In this document: positions 35,743 to 46,470 of the stretch, piece by piece
Numbering within the stretch: position 1 is the first letter of the stretch
Layout: each line of letters opens with the position of its first letter
Assembly: GCA_027943335.1 (NCBI GenBank)
Contig: BSBK01002929.1
Coordinates: 186,001-250,000 of the forward strand
Direction of reading: 5' to 3'
DNA length: 64,000 nt
Source: Chamaecyparis obtusa
Taxonomy: Eukaryota; Streptophyta; Pinopsida; Cupressales; Cupressaceae
Notes under the pieces: model-generated
Database searches by the model: none
What the model was told of the DNA's origin: nothing
What the model saw: only the letters and a program-made list of their open reading frames with translations
Made by a program: the position numbers and the translations under genes

Positions 35743-36866
35743 TTGGAAATAGTAGAAGAACCACAGTTGATCCATGTACCACAATCCTTATCAGAAGAAG
35801 AAAATAAAAAATTTACCACATTCTTAACAGAAAGGAAGATCAACTTTGCATGGAAATATTCAGATATGCTAGGGTTGGATCCTGATCTTATAATGCACTA
35901 TTTATCTATAGCTCCAAGGGTCAAACCTGTTAAGAAAAAATTAAGAAAGATGCATCCACATGTTGCACTCTTGGTCAAAGCTGAATTAGAGAAACTACTA
36001 AAAGCCAGATTCATCCATGTTATTGACTATGCTGAATGGATCTCTAATATTGTACCTATTTCTAAACTAGATAAATCAATCAGAGTGTGCATAGATTTCA
36101 GAGATGTAAACAAAGCATTCCCTAAGGATGATTTTCCATTACCTAACATTGATATGATAGTCGACATGACTGCAGGCTTCGAGATGTATTCTTTAATGAA
36201 TGGTTTTTTTGGATACAACCAAATAAAAATTGCTCCAGAAGATCAAGATAAAATTGCTTTCATATGTACGTGGGGTACCTTCTTTTGGAATGTCATGCCA
36301 TTTGGGCTTAAGAATGTTGGTGCTACATATCAAAGAGCTATGACATCTATCTTTCATGACATGATGCATTGAACTATGGAGGATTATGTTGATGATACTT
36401 TGGCAAAATCTATGATAAGATCTGAACATCTAAATGATTTGAGAAAAATACTAGATCGAATGGAGAAGTTTAGTCTCAGATTGAACCCTAAGAAGTGTGC
36501 TTTTGGTGTCATTTCTAGAAAGCTCTTAGGCTACATCATTTCAAAGAAAGGAATTAAAGTAGATCCAGCTAAGGTCAAAGCAATCATGGAGATGCAACCT
36601 CCCAAGAATATCAATCAAATGAGAACATTACAAGGGAGAGTATAATCTATCAGATGCTTCATATCTCAACTAGCGAATATATTACAACCTTTCACAAAGA
36701 CATTACATAAAGGTGTGACCTTTGCATGGAATGAGGAATGTGAAAAGAACTTTAACCATATCAAGAAATATCTATCAAATCCTCCTATTTTGATGCCTCC
36801 TATACAAGGGAATCCATTGATCTTATATGTCTCCGCCACAGATACATCACTGGGGTTATTACTATA
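35743..36866 (+). pseudogene. T2 reverse transcriptase and start of RNase H
   Basis: A nearly open frame covers RT: FAWKYSDMLGLDPDLIMHYL, KPVKKKLRKMHPHVALLVKA, ISKLDKSIRVCIDFRDVN, FPLPNIDMIVDMTAG, MNGFFGYNQIKIAPED, MPFGLKNVGATYQRAM and the catalytic MEDYVDDTLAKS at about 36385 with both Asp residues intact. A tga lies at 36370. KKCAFGVISRKLLGYI leads through a taa at 36643 into the RNase H N-terminus, ending at GLLLY where the solo LTR is inserted. RT makes cDNA from element RNA. Confidence 0.88.
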
Positions 36867-37851
36867 TGCACCCTAAAATGATCACCTAGACTTTGGGCCC
36901 CATTTATTTGATTTATCAATCCTGAATCATTTTGGTCAATAATCAATATTTTGAACATTATCAATTTCTTGATCAAATCTTAATTTCAATCATATATTGG
37001 ATTTTTATCCTTGGGCTAATCATTTATCCTAAGTCTTTATTTATTTAAAAGGAATATTTCCTCCCCTGTTGATTAAATAAAAAGCCCCACTTTTCCTCTT
37101 ATCCTAAGTTGCACAAATAAAGCATTATTCCTATTTTATAAAAAGGAGAAAAGCACTTTTTGTCTCACATGAGGCTCAAAAGTCAACACTTCACTCTCAT
37201 TGGAGGATACTTATGCACATGGATTGCTCCTCTTTCAAGCTCCACTGCTAATTAAGACTTTTTGCCTCTTAATCTCCATGGTCCATTTCACTTCATTTCT
37301 TATAAAAGGAGAGATCTCTCCTTCATTTGCATATATACCATGTTTTTATGCTAATGTTATGCTGCAGGTTTTAGGGGCATTTGGAGTTTGAAGACATTGA
37401 AGACTTGTTGCATTTCATTGTAGTTGCATATTTCCATTCTTAGTTGCATGATAATGGCATTGTTAGCTTAGTTTCCTTTTATGCAATAGAATAAGCTCAC
37501 ATAGTCTAAATAGGAAGGATTTGTAATCCATTGATATTTCCATTTCATAGTTTAGTTTGTACTTCCATTTTCATAGCATAGCTTGCACATTTGCATTCTC
37601 ATTCTTAGCTTGCATTGCATTGCATATTTGGATTCTTGGAGATATTGGCATTGTTGCCCTTGTCTTCACTTGAATCTCTCATTGTGTGGTTGACTAGCAA
37701 GGTCACAAGCTTGTAGCTCTAGCTGAGAGCAAAATACATCATAGTCCCTTGCAACTCCATGCATAGAGAGCTATGAGCTGCTTTGTGAGGCCTCATTCTT
37801 GAGCAACCTTGCATGTAATGGTTCATAGAAGTGCATATTTTAGTGTGTACA
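36865..37851 (+). mobile_element. Solo LTR candidate inserted in T2 RNase H
   Basis: D is continuous here, while T2 carries 987 extra bases. They are flanked by attacta (36858-36864) and attacta (37852-37858). Two bases in from the left the insert starts TGCACCC, and it ends TGTACA, so TG-CA ends are present. TATA-like ttataaaa words at about 37137 and 37300 suggest plus orientation. There is no internal coding region. The extra ta between TSD and TG leaves the left end uncertain by two bases. Confidence 0.65.
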
Positions 37852-37858
37852 ATTACTA

Positions 37859-38170
37859 GCACAACATGATGAGAACAAGAAGGAAAGAGCTATATACTAT
37901 ATCAGTAGAACATTGGTAGCATATGAGAAGAACTATTCAATGATTGAGAAAGATTGTCTAGCTATGATCTTTGAATCACAAAAACTGAGACACTACATGT
38001 TAGCTCATACCACACATTTGGTAGCTAAGATTGATCCACTAAAGTACCTCCTAAGAAAAGCTTCCCTCACAGGTAGATTAGCTAAATGGGTGATTCTATT
38101 AAGTGAATTTGACATCGAATATGTTGAAAGAAAAGCTATCAAGGGCCAAGTTATTGAAAATCAACTGGTT
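37859..38170 (+). pseudogene. T2 RNase H, C-terminal part
   Basis: It resumes the domain interrupted by the solo LTR: TLVAYEKNYSMIEKDCLAMI, LRHYMLAH, KIDPLKYLLRKASLTGRLAK and EFDIEYVERKAIKGQ, the standard Ty3/gypsy RNase H end. The frame is open into the second RNase H domain. Confidence 0.82.
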
Positions 38171-38730
38171 GACTCACCCTTGTTTGATGATACACCAATG
38201 CAAATGGAATTTCCAGATTCCTCTATCATGAACTTGTCCTCTAGATCATGGAAGTTACTCTTTGACAACTCCTATACACAAAATGGATCAGGAGTAGGCA
38301 TATTGTTCATCACTCCTCAAGGATACTCAATCCCTAAAGCATTCAGAATCAAGTTTTCTTGCATAAACAATATTTTTGAATATGAAGCCCTTCTTAATGG
38401 TATGAAAATAGCAATTGAATGGAGAGTAACAAAACTACACATTCATGGAGACTCACAACTTATAATACACCAATTCAATGATGTGTATCAAATGAAAGAT
38501 GGAAATTTGATCCCATACAAGAGGATGGTAGATGATCTAAAGAAATATTTCATATCTATCACCTTTGATAAAATACCTAGAATAGAGAACAAGGCTATTG
38601 ATGCAATGGAAATTCTATCTACTTTATTACAGTAGCCCGAACATGAGCTATGCTATGAGTTCCTGGTGGAAGCAATATCTTATCCTGCATATGATTCCCC
38701 CAAAACCCACATGATCTACATTGTTGTTGA
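38171..38730 (+). pseudogene. T2 additional (archaeal-type) RNase H
   Basis: Open frame to 38635. It has WKLLFDNSYTQNGSG (first acidic position D-N), FEYEALLNGMKIA (Glu), LHIHGDSQLIIHQF (Asp) and KAIDAMEILSTL (last Asp). The first motif normally reads DGS/DGA; here it reads DNS. Position after the normal RNase H and before integrase is standard for Tat elements. Confidence 0.82.
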
Positions 38731-40001
38731 TCATGATTCATCCTGATACAAAAACCTTTTCTCCTATCTCCAAGATCAAATCATTCCCAATACCTTCAAC
38801 TACCATGAGAAAAGATACCTTATTCAGAATGCATCCTGGTATGTCATCATTGGTCACAATCTGTACAAATGAGGTCTAGATGGTACACTACTTAGATATT
38901 TAGAATAGGAAGAGTCTCAAAATGCATTAGAGGAAGTCCACGAAGGTATATGTGGATCACATTCAAATGGTTTAACACTAGCTCAAAAACTTATTAGGGT
39001 TGGGTACTATTGGCCTGAAATGGAAAAAAGAGGCTATCAAGTTTTCTAAGAACTGTCAAAAGTGCCAAGTATATGGTAACTTAATTCATGCACCAGGGAA
39101 AGATCTAATTCCCTTTACTACACAATGGCCTTTTCACCAATGGGCATTTGATCTTATAGGATCCATACATCCTCATTCTTCTAATGGACATACCCATATT
39201 ATTACAGCTACTAACTATTTTACAAAATGGGTAGAAGTAGTTCCTTTGACTCAAGCAACCAACAAACAAATTTCAATGTTCATCTTGAACTACATCAAAT
39301 GTCGGTATGGTATTCCACACTCTATAGTCACAGATAATGGTGGATAATTCAAGAATAAAGACTTAGATGATCTATGTGCCAAATTCAAGATTACACAACA
39401 TTGATCATCAATCTACTATCCTCAAGGGAATGGACAAGCAGAGGCTTCTAACAAGAATTTATTGAAAATCTTCCACCGAACAGTTAATAAAATAGGAAGA
39501 GACTAGCATCTCATGATCAATCCAACTCTCTGGGCCTATAGAACAAGTATCAAAATTCCCATTGGAGCTACACCATTCACTTTAGTTTATGGGTCTAAAG
39601 CGGTACTACCTATTGAGGTTGAAATCCCATCACTAAGAATCAGAATGCATGGTCTAGTAACTGATGATGACTATAGAGTGTCTAGGTTGCAAGAACTTGA
39701 ACTACTAGATGAGTGCAGACAAGTAGCATATGATCATCTCAGAGTATATCAAAAGAGAATGTCTAGAGGTTAAAACAAGAAAGTCAGACACAGAGAATTT
39801 TAGGTTGGCGATCTAGTCTTGAGAGAGAATCCTAAAAATCAATCACATAGAGAGCGCAAGGGGAAGTTTGAACCCAACTGGCTGGGTCCCTTTGTTATCA
39901 TTTCTACTTTTGGCTCTGGAGCCTATCAAATCTCAATGACTAAAGGAGAATAGCTTTGAGAACCAATCAACATTCTCCATCTGAAAAAATTCTATGCCTA
40001 A
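38731..40001 (+). pseudogene. T2 integrase
   Basis: The zinc-binding HHCC region is visible ([13 protein letters not shown] and CQKCQVYGN). The core has QWAFDLIGSI (first Asp), ATNYFTKW (usual D replaced by N, not a catalytic position), IVTDNGG (second Asp) and YPQGNGQAEASNKN (Glu). The C-terminus ends with GKFEPNWLGPF and INILHLKKFYA, stop 39999-40001. There is a frameshift near 39000 and stops at 39344, 39401, 39504, 39770 and 39800. All three catalytic acids remain but the gene cannot be read through. Confidence 0.85.
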
Positions 40002-42413
40002 GGCATTCAATCTATTAAAAAATGTCCTTAAAAAATTGTAAAAATTAGAAAAAGTCCTGAAAAAATGAACATCTTGGTGAAAACCTAGCAATAGGCACCT
40101 GGATGATTCACAAAAAAATCAAAAGATTCAAAAGTACAAAAAAATTGAAAAAAATGAAAAATACAAAAAAATGAGAAAAAGAAAAAGTGCCTTGGTGAAA
40201 ACCTAGAAATAGGCGCCTTGGTAGCAAAAATAGAATCTCTACCAAGATGGTGAAAACCTCGCAAACGGATGCCACTTGTTTCAAAATGCTCTATCTATCA
40301 ACACAATCTTGGTCTTTCCCAGCTTTTAGTCGTGCTTTAGTTTGTACATATCTCCAAGTTTGTTTCTATATTCCTTTTTTCAATAAATCAGTTTGTGCAC
40401 TAATTGGCTCAAACGTCTGTATCCTATCAATGTTTCAAACTTGGGGGAAATCAAAGTCATATCCTATGGCCTCTAGTATATCGTAGATGTGTCTTATCTA
40501 GTTAGAGTCCTTTGAAGATTCATCCGAGTCTGTCTGTCTATCTCCTCTCCAAAAAGTATTTTATATCTACAACAACGCAATCAAACATCAACACAAATTG
40601 AAAATAATCTATGCTTTTATCTCCTTGTATGCTTACTGATTCGCATTGATATTTTTGCATATTGTGTCCCTTCGAGCTCTTTGATGATCTCCTTTACATG
40701 ATTTAGAGATTGATGACTGGAGGCATGATCTTTTCTTTGTTTTCTTCTTGTATGTGAAAATCTAACAACTTTGGAAATTCTAGATTGAAATGGAGTCTAT
40801 ATGTAAGAGCCTCTATCTCATATTGGATGGCCATGTGTACCTCGACCATTGATACCTGGAAAATTCAAGGAAGTTTGATCTAACTATTATCTTTTTGAGA
40901 AAGTTCTTACTCCTACTATGATATGTGATCTTACCTAAGGATGTGAATGATAAAGGGTCACTAGAGGTAATTCACACTGGATTTAGAATGATCTCTTGAC
41001 TGCTTGATGTGTTTATTCCGCAAGGCGTATTCAGGTCATCACAATGTTTATGTTTTGATGCTTATACAAATTGCTATATCAAAATGGACATGATATTTAG
41101 GTCATCCTAGCATTTGTGCCTTGATGCTTATATCTAATCCAACATTCAGAAAACAAAATCAATATTCATATGTCCATGGTTGTCTAGCCAATGCGCATTG
41201 TATTGATTCTTGCGCATACAAATCAATATTCATATATTCATAGTTTCCTAACTAGTGGATGTTGTATTGATATATTTGGTTACCTAAAAAGTTCAATGAT
41301 GACAAAAAATTGACACATGATCAGTGAATAGGTCCTAGGTCTTAGGTTTGCATCTCATTTTGCACTTTGCATGATTGCATTTATCTCACGATTGCCTAAA
41401 TCAACTTGACACTCAAATGATTCTTCAAAACTATGCTAAACACATCATAAGGATTGAGTATCGCATGAAGGTCTCCTTAACAGATCACTAAGTAGGTATC
41501 CCTGGCTAATTTCAACATTCTAAACCCATTTTCAGGATCAAAATTGAAATCTGAGATCATTTACTATGTCAAAAGTGTGATTTAAAATTTTCAGACCCAG
41601 GATGGCTGACTGCTTGCATAATCGACCTTCAATCATTATAGAAATCCAGAATTAAACTTAACTAATTATCTTACATCAAATTATTAAAATTTCAACTTGG
41701 TCAACCATGGTCAACTCATGGTCAAAACTAATCAAACTTGGTCTCCAGAACCTCTAAACGATGCAGAACGTGTTCCCGGACGTGTATAACCAATTCTCAA
41801 ATCAATTAACATGCTTCTGAACTATTTAACACTGACTTTTCTTGTCAGATTTCCATTTTAATCCCAAAGGGGGCATGGTATTGCACATCAATCAAATTTG
41901 TAAATCAAATTTTTCCTCAGTGATCAAGACAACAACCACATCTAGTTACTGATTCATCTAAAGTCCTCATCGCTTGGGGAAAATCTATCATTTCTTGGGG
42001 CATATCAGATTCATCGAGATCCATATCAATCTGGTATCCTAAATCTATCTTGTAAATTGTATCAGCTTTTCATAACCATCGGTCCATTAGTGTCATTTCC
42101 TTAGTTCTTCGTAACTGATGGGTTCAGGATGTGATACCACTATGATTCTTTTGGGACAATCAGGTCTGGAAACGGTCACTCACTTCTTTGCAATCATAAG
42201 GTTCTGAATCAGGCATTTTGGCACTTTTTAGTAATCATCGGCTCATCACTACTATAGTTACCATTATCTTTGGTCAATCAGGACCTAAATCTAACATCTT
42301 CAAATCTTTTAATCAGTTTCTGTCTTAGAATCGGTTAATCTTTCAAATTAGTTTCATACATCTTTATCATACAAAGACTATTCTTTGAACCACTACGCTT
42401 CGCACAGTGGTTC
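40002..42413 (+). other. T2 3' UTR
   Basis: Conserved with T1 337-2703 over its whole length and without a supported gene. It begins with the A-rich, hairpin-bearing tract and has the 62-bp duplicated unit near 41155 and 41218. Length (2.4 kb) is large but not unusual for Tat elements. Confidence 0.7.
40076..40273 (+). repeat. Three GGTGAAAACC stem-loops in T2 3' UTR
   Basis: Copies at 40076-40099, 40194-40217 and 40249-40273. The first is the most perfect: GGTG, AAAA, CCT, loop agcaat, AGG, CACC. The second closes with CGCC, which still pairs with GGTG through one wobble. Confidence 0.72.
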
Positions 42414-42427
42414 AAAGAGGGGCAAAA
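42414..42427 (+). other. T2 polypurine tract
   Basis: The run aaagaggggcaaaa lies directly before the 3' LTR start at 42428. It matches the T1 tract with one difference. Confidence 0.85.
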
Positions 42428-43677
42428 TGTAATACCCCAAAAATGGGCTATAGGTTCATTAACCTCCTACATCTTCAAATCGAATGAAATCGACATCAAA
42501 GTCCTAACCTAAGGCACATCTGCACATCATTTTATCAAAAATTAATTTTATCCTAATTCTGCATCAGAGAATATTCATTGAATATTCCTTTTATCCTAAT
42601 TATCTTTGATTTAATAATTATTTGGCGATAAATCCTATGTATCCTAAAGTTTGATTAATTAAATATCCTGAATATTTAATTAATTAGATTTAATACTGCC
42701 ACTTGATTATTTAATTAAATTTAATTAAATGTATTCCTAAATTGTATTATTTAATTTTGACAATAAATCTAAAATCTCATGACTAATTGATTAAATTTGT
42801 ATTTAATTAATTAATGTCAATTGTCAATATTTAATAATATAGTTTTTGAATAAAGTTTGATTTAATAATTGATTAACCCATAAATCAGTTGTTTTAATTC
42901 AAAAATTAGTTAAGTTGAGAATAAATCACTTTATTTTAAAATTAATTTATAATTAAATCATGCACAATCAGAAAAGCAGGAAACTAGAAATTAACAATCA
43001 ATTTTAAAATTGAAACTCAACATCTAATGATGAGTTGAAATTTTATCTAAACTCTATTTTGAGTTAAACACTGCTTTTGCATGATTTTTGTGAGTTAATT
43101 ATCTCTGATTTCTTGATAACTCAAAAATCAACCTGAGTTTATCAAGAGTGATTTATGGATTTTCTCTTGCATCCTCAAGCCCTGGATTTCTATAAAATCA
43201 AGGCTCAGCTCTTCATAATTATCAACACTTGAATTTGTACAATTAGTCTAGTGAATTGGTGATTGAAGGATTAAACACTTGTGACAGGCGATTTGTGAGA
43301 TCTTTCATTGTTGATCATAGTTTTTCATATTTTTCATATCATAGCATTCATATCATTCTTAGATTAAATCTGCACTCATTTTCATTCATCTAGCTTAGAT
43401 TCATACAGTTTTTCATATTATTGCGCAGAAAATCCAAAAATATAGATTAATCTGCATTCATACAGTCTTTCATTCTTTTCCATTCAAATCCTTCATTTAG
43501 GTGTTGCATTGTCACTAATCTTGATTTCAATCTGAGAACATCATACTTGCACCCACTAGAAGGTAGTAAATCACCTGGTTAGCTTAGTTTCATTTATTTG
43601 CAAATTTTGGTTTTGCTAACCTCTAATGTTTTACTGAAGTGTTGTGTCCGCAGCTAGGTATAATTTTCACACATACA
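42428..43677 (+). repeat. T2 3' LTR
   Basis: 1250 bp, from TGTAATACCC to cacacataca, followed by the TSD caaga. Its text agrees closely with the 5' LTR, but a short extra ttaattaaat near 42722 makes it 10 bases longer. TATA box at 43191-43197. Confidence 0.92.
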
Positions 43678-43834
43678 CAAGACACTAATGCTCGACATAA
43701 AAAATGAAATTTTCTATTTCGCTCATATATGTCCTAATGCATCTTTATCTATGCAGATTGGATTGTTACTCAACCTTTATGTTAGGAATTGATGTAAGAT
43801 AAAGCCTTGTAAAATTAAGTTCCAAACATACCTT

Positions 43835-45190
43835 CTATGCTTTGTCAGAAGAAGTGTGATCACCTAATCCATCGGATTGGGTGACCTCAGATGTGCTAGC
43901 TTCACTTGTGCTTCCTTCTTCTTTCTTCTTCCATGTCTTGTCCATCTGATTTTTCAAATTTTCATCGATATCTTCATTCTAATTCTGATCATTGCTAGGC
44001 ATATCTGATCTACAATCTTTCTTTAGGTGGCCTATCTTATTACATTTGTAACATACCATGCTTGTGTTCATCCAGCTTTTAGATCTGCCTCTGAAATGAG
44101 TCTTCATACAATTTTCTCCAATGTCTCCATATTTTCCACAGTAATGACAATTGTACCAAGTGTTATAATCCCAATTGTATGAGTTATTCTTCATAGGTGA
44201 CTTGGTCTGTTCATTTGATGACCATCTAGGTTTAGATATGCATTCAAATACTCTATGCCCATACTTATGACAGTTGAAACAATTGCCTTGAAACTTAGGT
44301 GAGGTAGGTGGATTACTAACCTTAGACCTACATGCATGTGCTCGATGTCCATGTTTCTTACAGTTAAAATAATGCCCATTTAAATTAGGTGTGGAATCAA
44401 ACTTACCATGTTTGCTTCTGCATATGTTTGTTGTATGTCCTGGCTTTCCATAGTGATGGCATGTGCGCTTGTTGTTCTTTGGTTTTGCATTCTTCTGCTC
44501 TCCATTCTTTGATGATTCTCCTTCTTCAGTAGATGATGCATGTTCATTTAGTCTAAGTCCAGATCTATCACCAGATATTCTAGGTGACCTTAATAGTTCT
44601 TCAAAATATTTTGTAGCTTCATTAGGTTTGTTCATCCTTTCATTGATTTCCTTTTCAGATCTTATTTCATTCTTCAATTGATCATTCTTAGACCTCAGTT
44701 GTTTTATTTCCATATCTTTCCTGCCCAACTCTTGATTAACCAGTAGCAGTTAATTTACCATGTCCAATTGATTATTAGTCAACATTTGCATGTCACTTGT
44801 CCTTTCATCTAGTCTTATTGCAATTTGTCCTTTGTCTTCTTCAGCCATTGTCTTATCATCTTCAGCTTTCTTTTTCTGTTCAACTACTTCACAAAGTCTG
44901 ACAGATTGAATTTCCTATTCTCTCCTTAGATTTCTGATGTCATCATTTAGTATGGTGTTTTTCTCTAGTAACTCTTTTATGGCTTTGTCACTTTCTATAG
45001 AGTTTCCATTATCAAATAGTCTAGTGGCATCTTCTTCTTGATATTGTGACTCATTTTGCTGAATAGAAATTTCTCTCCTTCTACTCAAGGATTTCTTCAG
45101 TTCACTTCTGGCTGCTTCTAGTTGTTGTAATGCCAATTGTACATCAATCTTCTGATTCTCTATGACCTTTCCCAACTTATAGACTTCCAT
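43835..45190 (-). pseudogene. A ORF1: coiled coil with five zinc knuckles
   Basis: One frame from ATG 45190 (MEVYKLGKVIENQK) to TAG 43835-43837, with internal stops near 44915, 44750 and 43979. The first 290 codons are charged and helical (LQQLEAARSELKKSLSRR, KNDQLKNEIRSEKEINER), a likely coiled coil. Then five tandem C-C-H-C-like motifs follow: CHHYGKPGHTTNIC, YFNCKKHGHRAHAC, CFNCHKYGHRVFEC, CHYCGKYGDIGENC and CYKCNKIGHLKKDC. The third and fifth are complete; the others have lost one ligand. It is gag-like in that knuckles bind RNA, but I see no capsid (UBN2/Retrotrans_gag) core. Confidence 0.75.
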
Positions 45191-45240
45191 CTCATGATCT
45201 TTTTCTTCAAGTGGTTAGACTTTCTTATGATAAACCTTAC

Positions 45241-45253
45241 AGCTCTGACACCA
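45241..45253 (-). other. A primer binding site (tRNA-Met type)
   Basis: Minus strand TGGTGTCAGAGCT, two bases after the LTR end. It differs by one base from the initiator-Met complement TGGTATCAGAGC used by most plant copia elements. A TCAAGTGGTTA word (plus strand, 45211) shared with B lies just inside. Confidence 0.8.
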
Positions 45254-45255
45254 AC

Positions 45256-46470
45256 TATTGGAAATATAATTGGGAAATGTGATACTGAGAGGGGGGGTGA
45301 ATCAGATATCACCTACTAATCCATTTTGATATGAATAAAAAATTTTCATAGCATCAACAATACTTGATCATAATAAAATAACTAACATGTTAAACAACAT
45401 CCATGAAAGCACTCGTAACACAATAATTTTGGTTACCCAAAAACCCTTGAAAGGTAAAACTGGGGTGGGGATGACACCCACAAATATTCACTACTGTAGT
45501 AATAAATTTTCATGTTAGGGCTTACAAAATTTGATCAAAACATGATCTACCCTATGAGGGGTCTACCCTATTAAGAGCTAAAAGACTTATACAGTCTACC
45601 TTGCTAAAGGATTTGAAACTTACAACAAAGTAAGCACTCGGTTAAGAGATTACAAAAAGTCTATTAGGACTACTCAGTTAAGAGATTTACCCTGATACAC
45701 TGGTTAGAATGTCTCAGTACCTGATCTTTTAGATTGTACTATATGCATATTACATATCTTCTCTTTACTGTATTGTATTGATCTCTTCTATCAAATTTAT
45801 CTCTATTCTATCCTTTCACTGCTTAGCTCGGTCACTGAACTCTGTTTGAATACTTCACTTCACTGAATATGCCTTTCTACTCATTCCCTTCACATTCTCT
45901 ATCCCTCTCTACTACTTTTAGGGTTTAGATCTTATCCTTATATAATCAAAAAAACATCTTCATGATTCAAGATCTACGGTTCAGATTAATTCCTTTTGCC
46001 TCTTAAGCCTTACTAATTTCTAATTGGCTCTAGGTAATACATAGGGATCAATGATTGCTAAGTAGATGTACAATTACCTCCGTAATTATCTCAACAAACA
46101 AAATACAAAACATGAATGTCACCCAAAATGATTTACCTTGATCATTGTGCCAAAATAAACTCTTATGTCATTTCTGGCTAACTACGGCAAATGCAGTTCC
46201 TGGTACTTGACATTCATTGTACTCGGCAGATGTTGATATCTCCATCGCTCAGTAATTATTGCATATATGACTCGGAAAAACTAGACTTGGTATACTACAA
46301 AAATACATAGTGACCATAAGTTTACTCGGCATTACTATTTCTCGGTAAGTAAACATTACATAGGTTGGCCTTTACATAATGACTCGGTCGCAGTGATGAC
46401 TGACCATCATTTCCTAGATAAATGACTAAGTGTGGGTCACTAATAGTCAACAAAACTATAGAGATCTACA
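45256..46470 (-). repeat. A 5' LTR (right copy)
   Basis: 1215 bp copy of 23175-24390. Minus strand TATA-like TTATATAA at 45938-45945. The plus-strand words actgagaggggg and gacacccac near the 45256 end are shared with the B LTRs, a sign of common descent. Confidence 0.9.

Larger units (their letters stand above)
28513..43677 (+). mobile_element. T2: full-length Ty3/gypsy Tat-type retrotransposon
   Basis: 15.2 kb with two ~1.25 kb LTRs, a perfect 5-bp TSD (caaga), primer site, long leader, gag, protease remnant, G-patch-like domain, RT, RNase H, a second archaeal-type RNase H, integrase, 2.4 kb 3' UTR and polypurine tract. RNase H-RT order and the second RNase H before integrase are typical of Tat. 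A 987-bp solo-LTR candidate is inserted at the RT/RNase H border. Numerous stops and at least four frameshifts make it non-functional. It shares a family with T1 and D. Confidence 0.92.
23175..46470 (-). mobile_element. A: non-autonomous LTR element with ORF1 (zinc knuckles) and ORF2 (unknown)
   Basis: The LTRs are 23175-24390 and 45256-46470, flanked by the TSD agccc. Read on the minus strand the order is LTR, primer site, ORF1, ORF2, polypurine tract, LTR. T2 (28513-43677) is inserted between ORF1 and ORF2. Without T2 the element is about 8.1 kb. No protease, RT, RNase H or integrase motif is visible. The LTRs begin TGTAGATC and end CCAATA (minus strand), so the right terminus is TA rather than CA. 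LTR, leader and both ORFs show relationship to element B. Confidence 0.88.
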
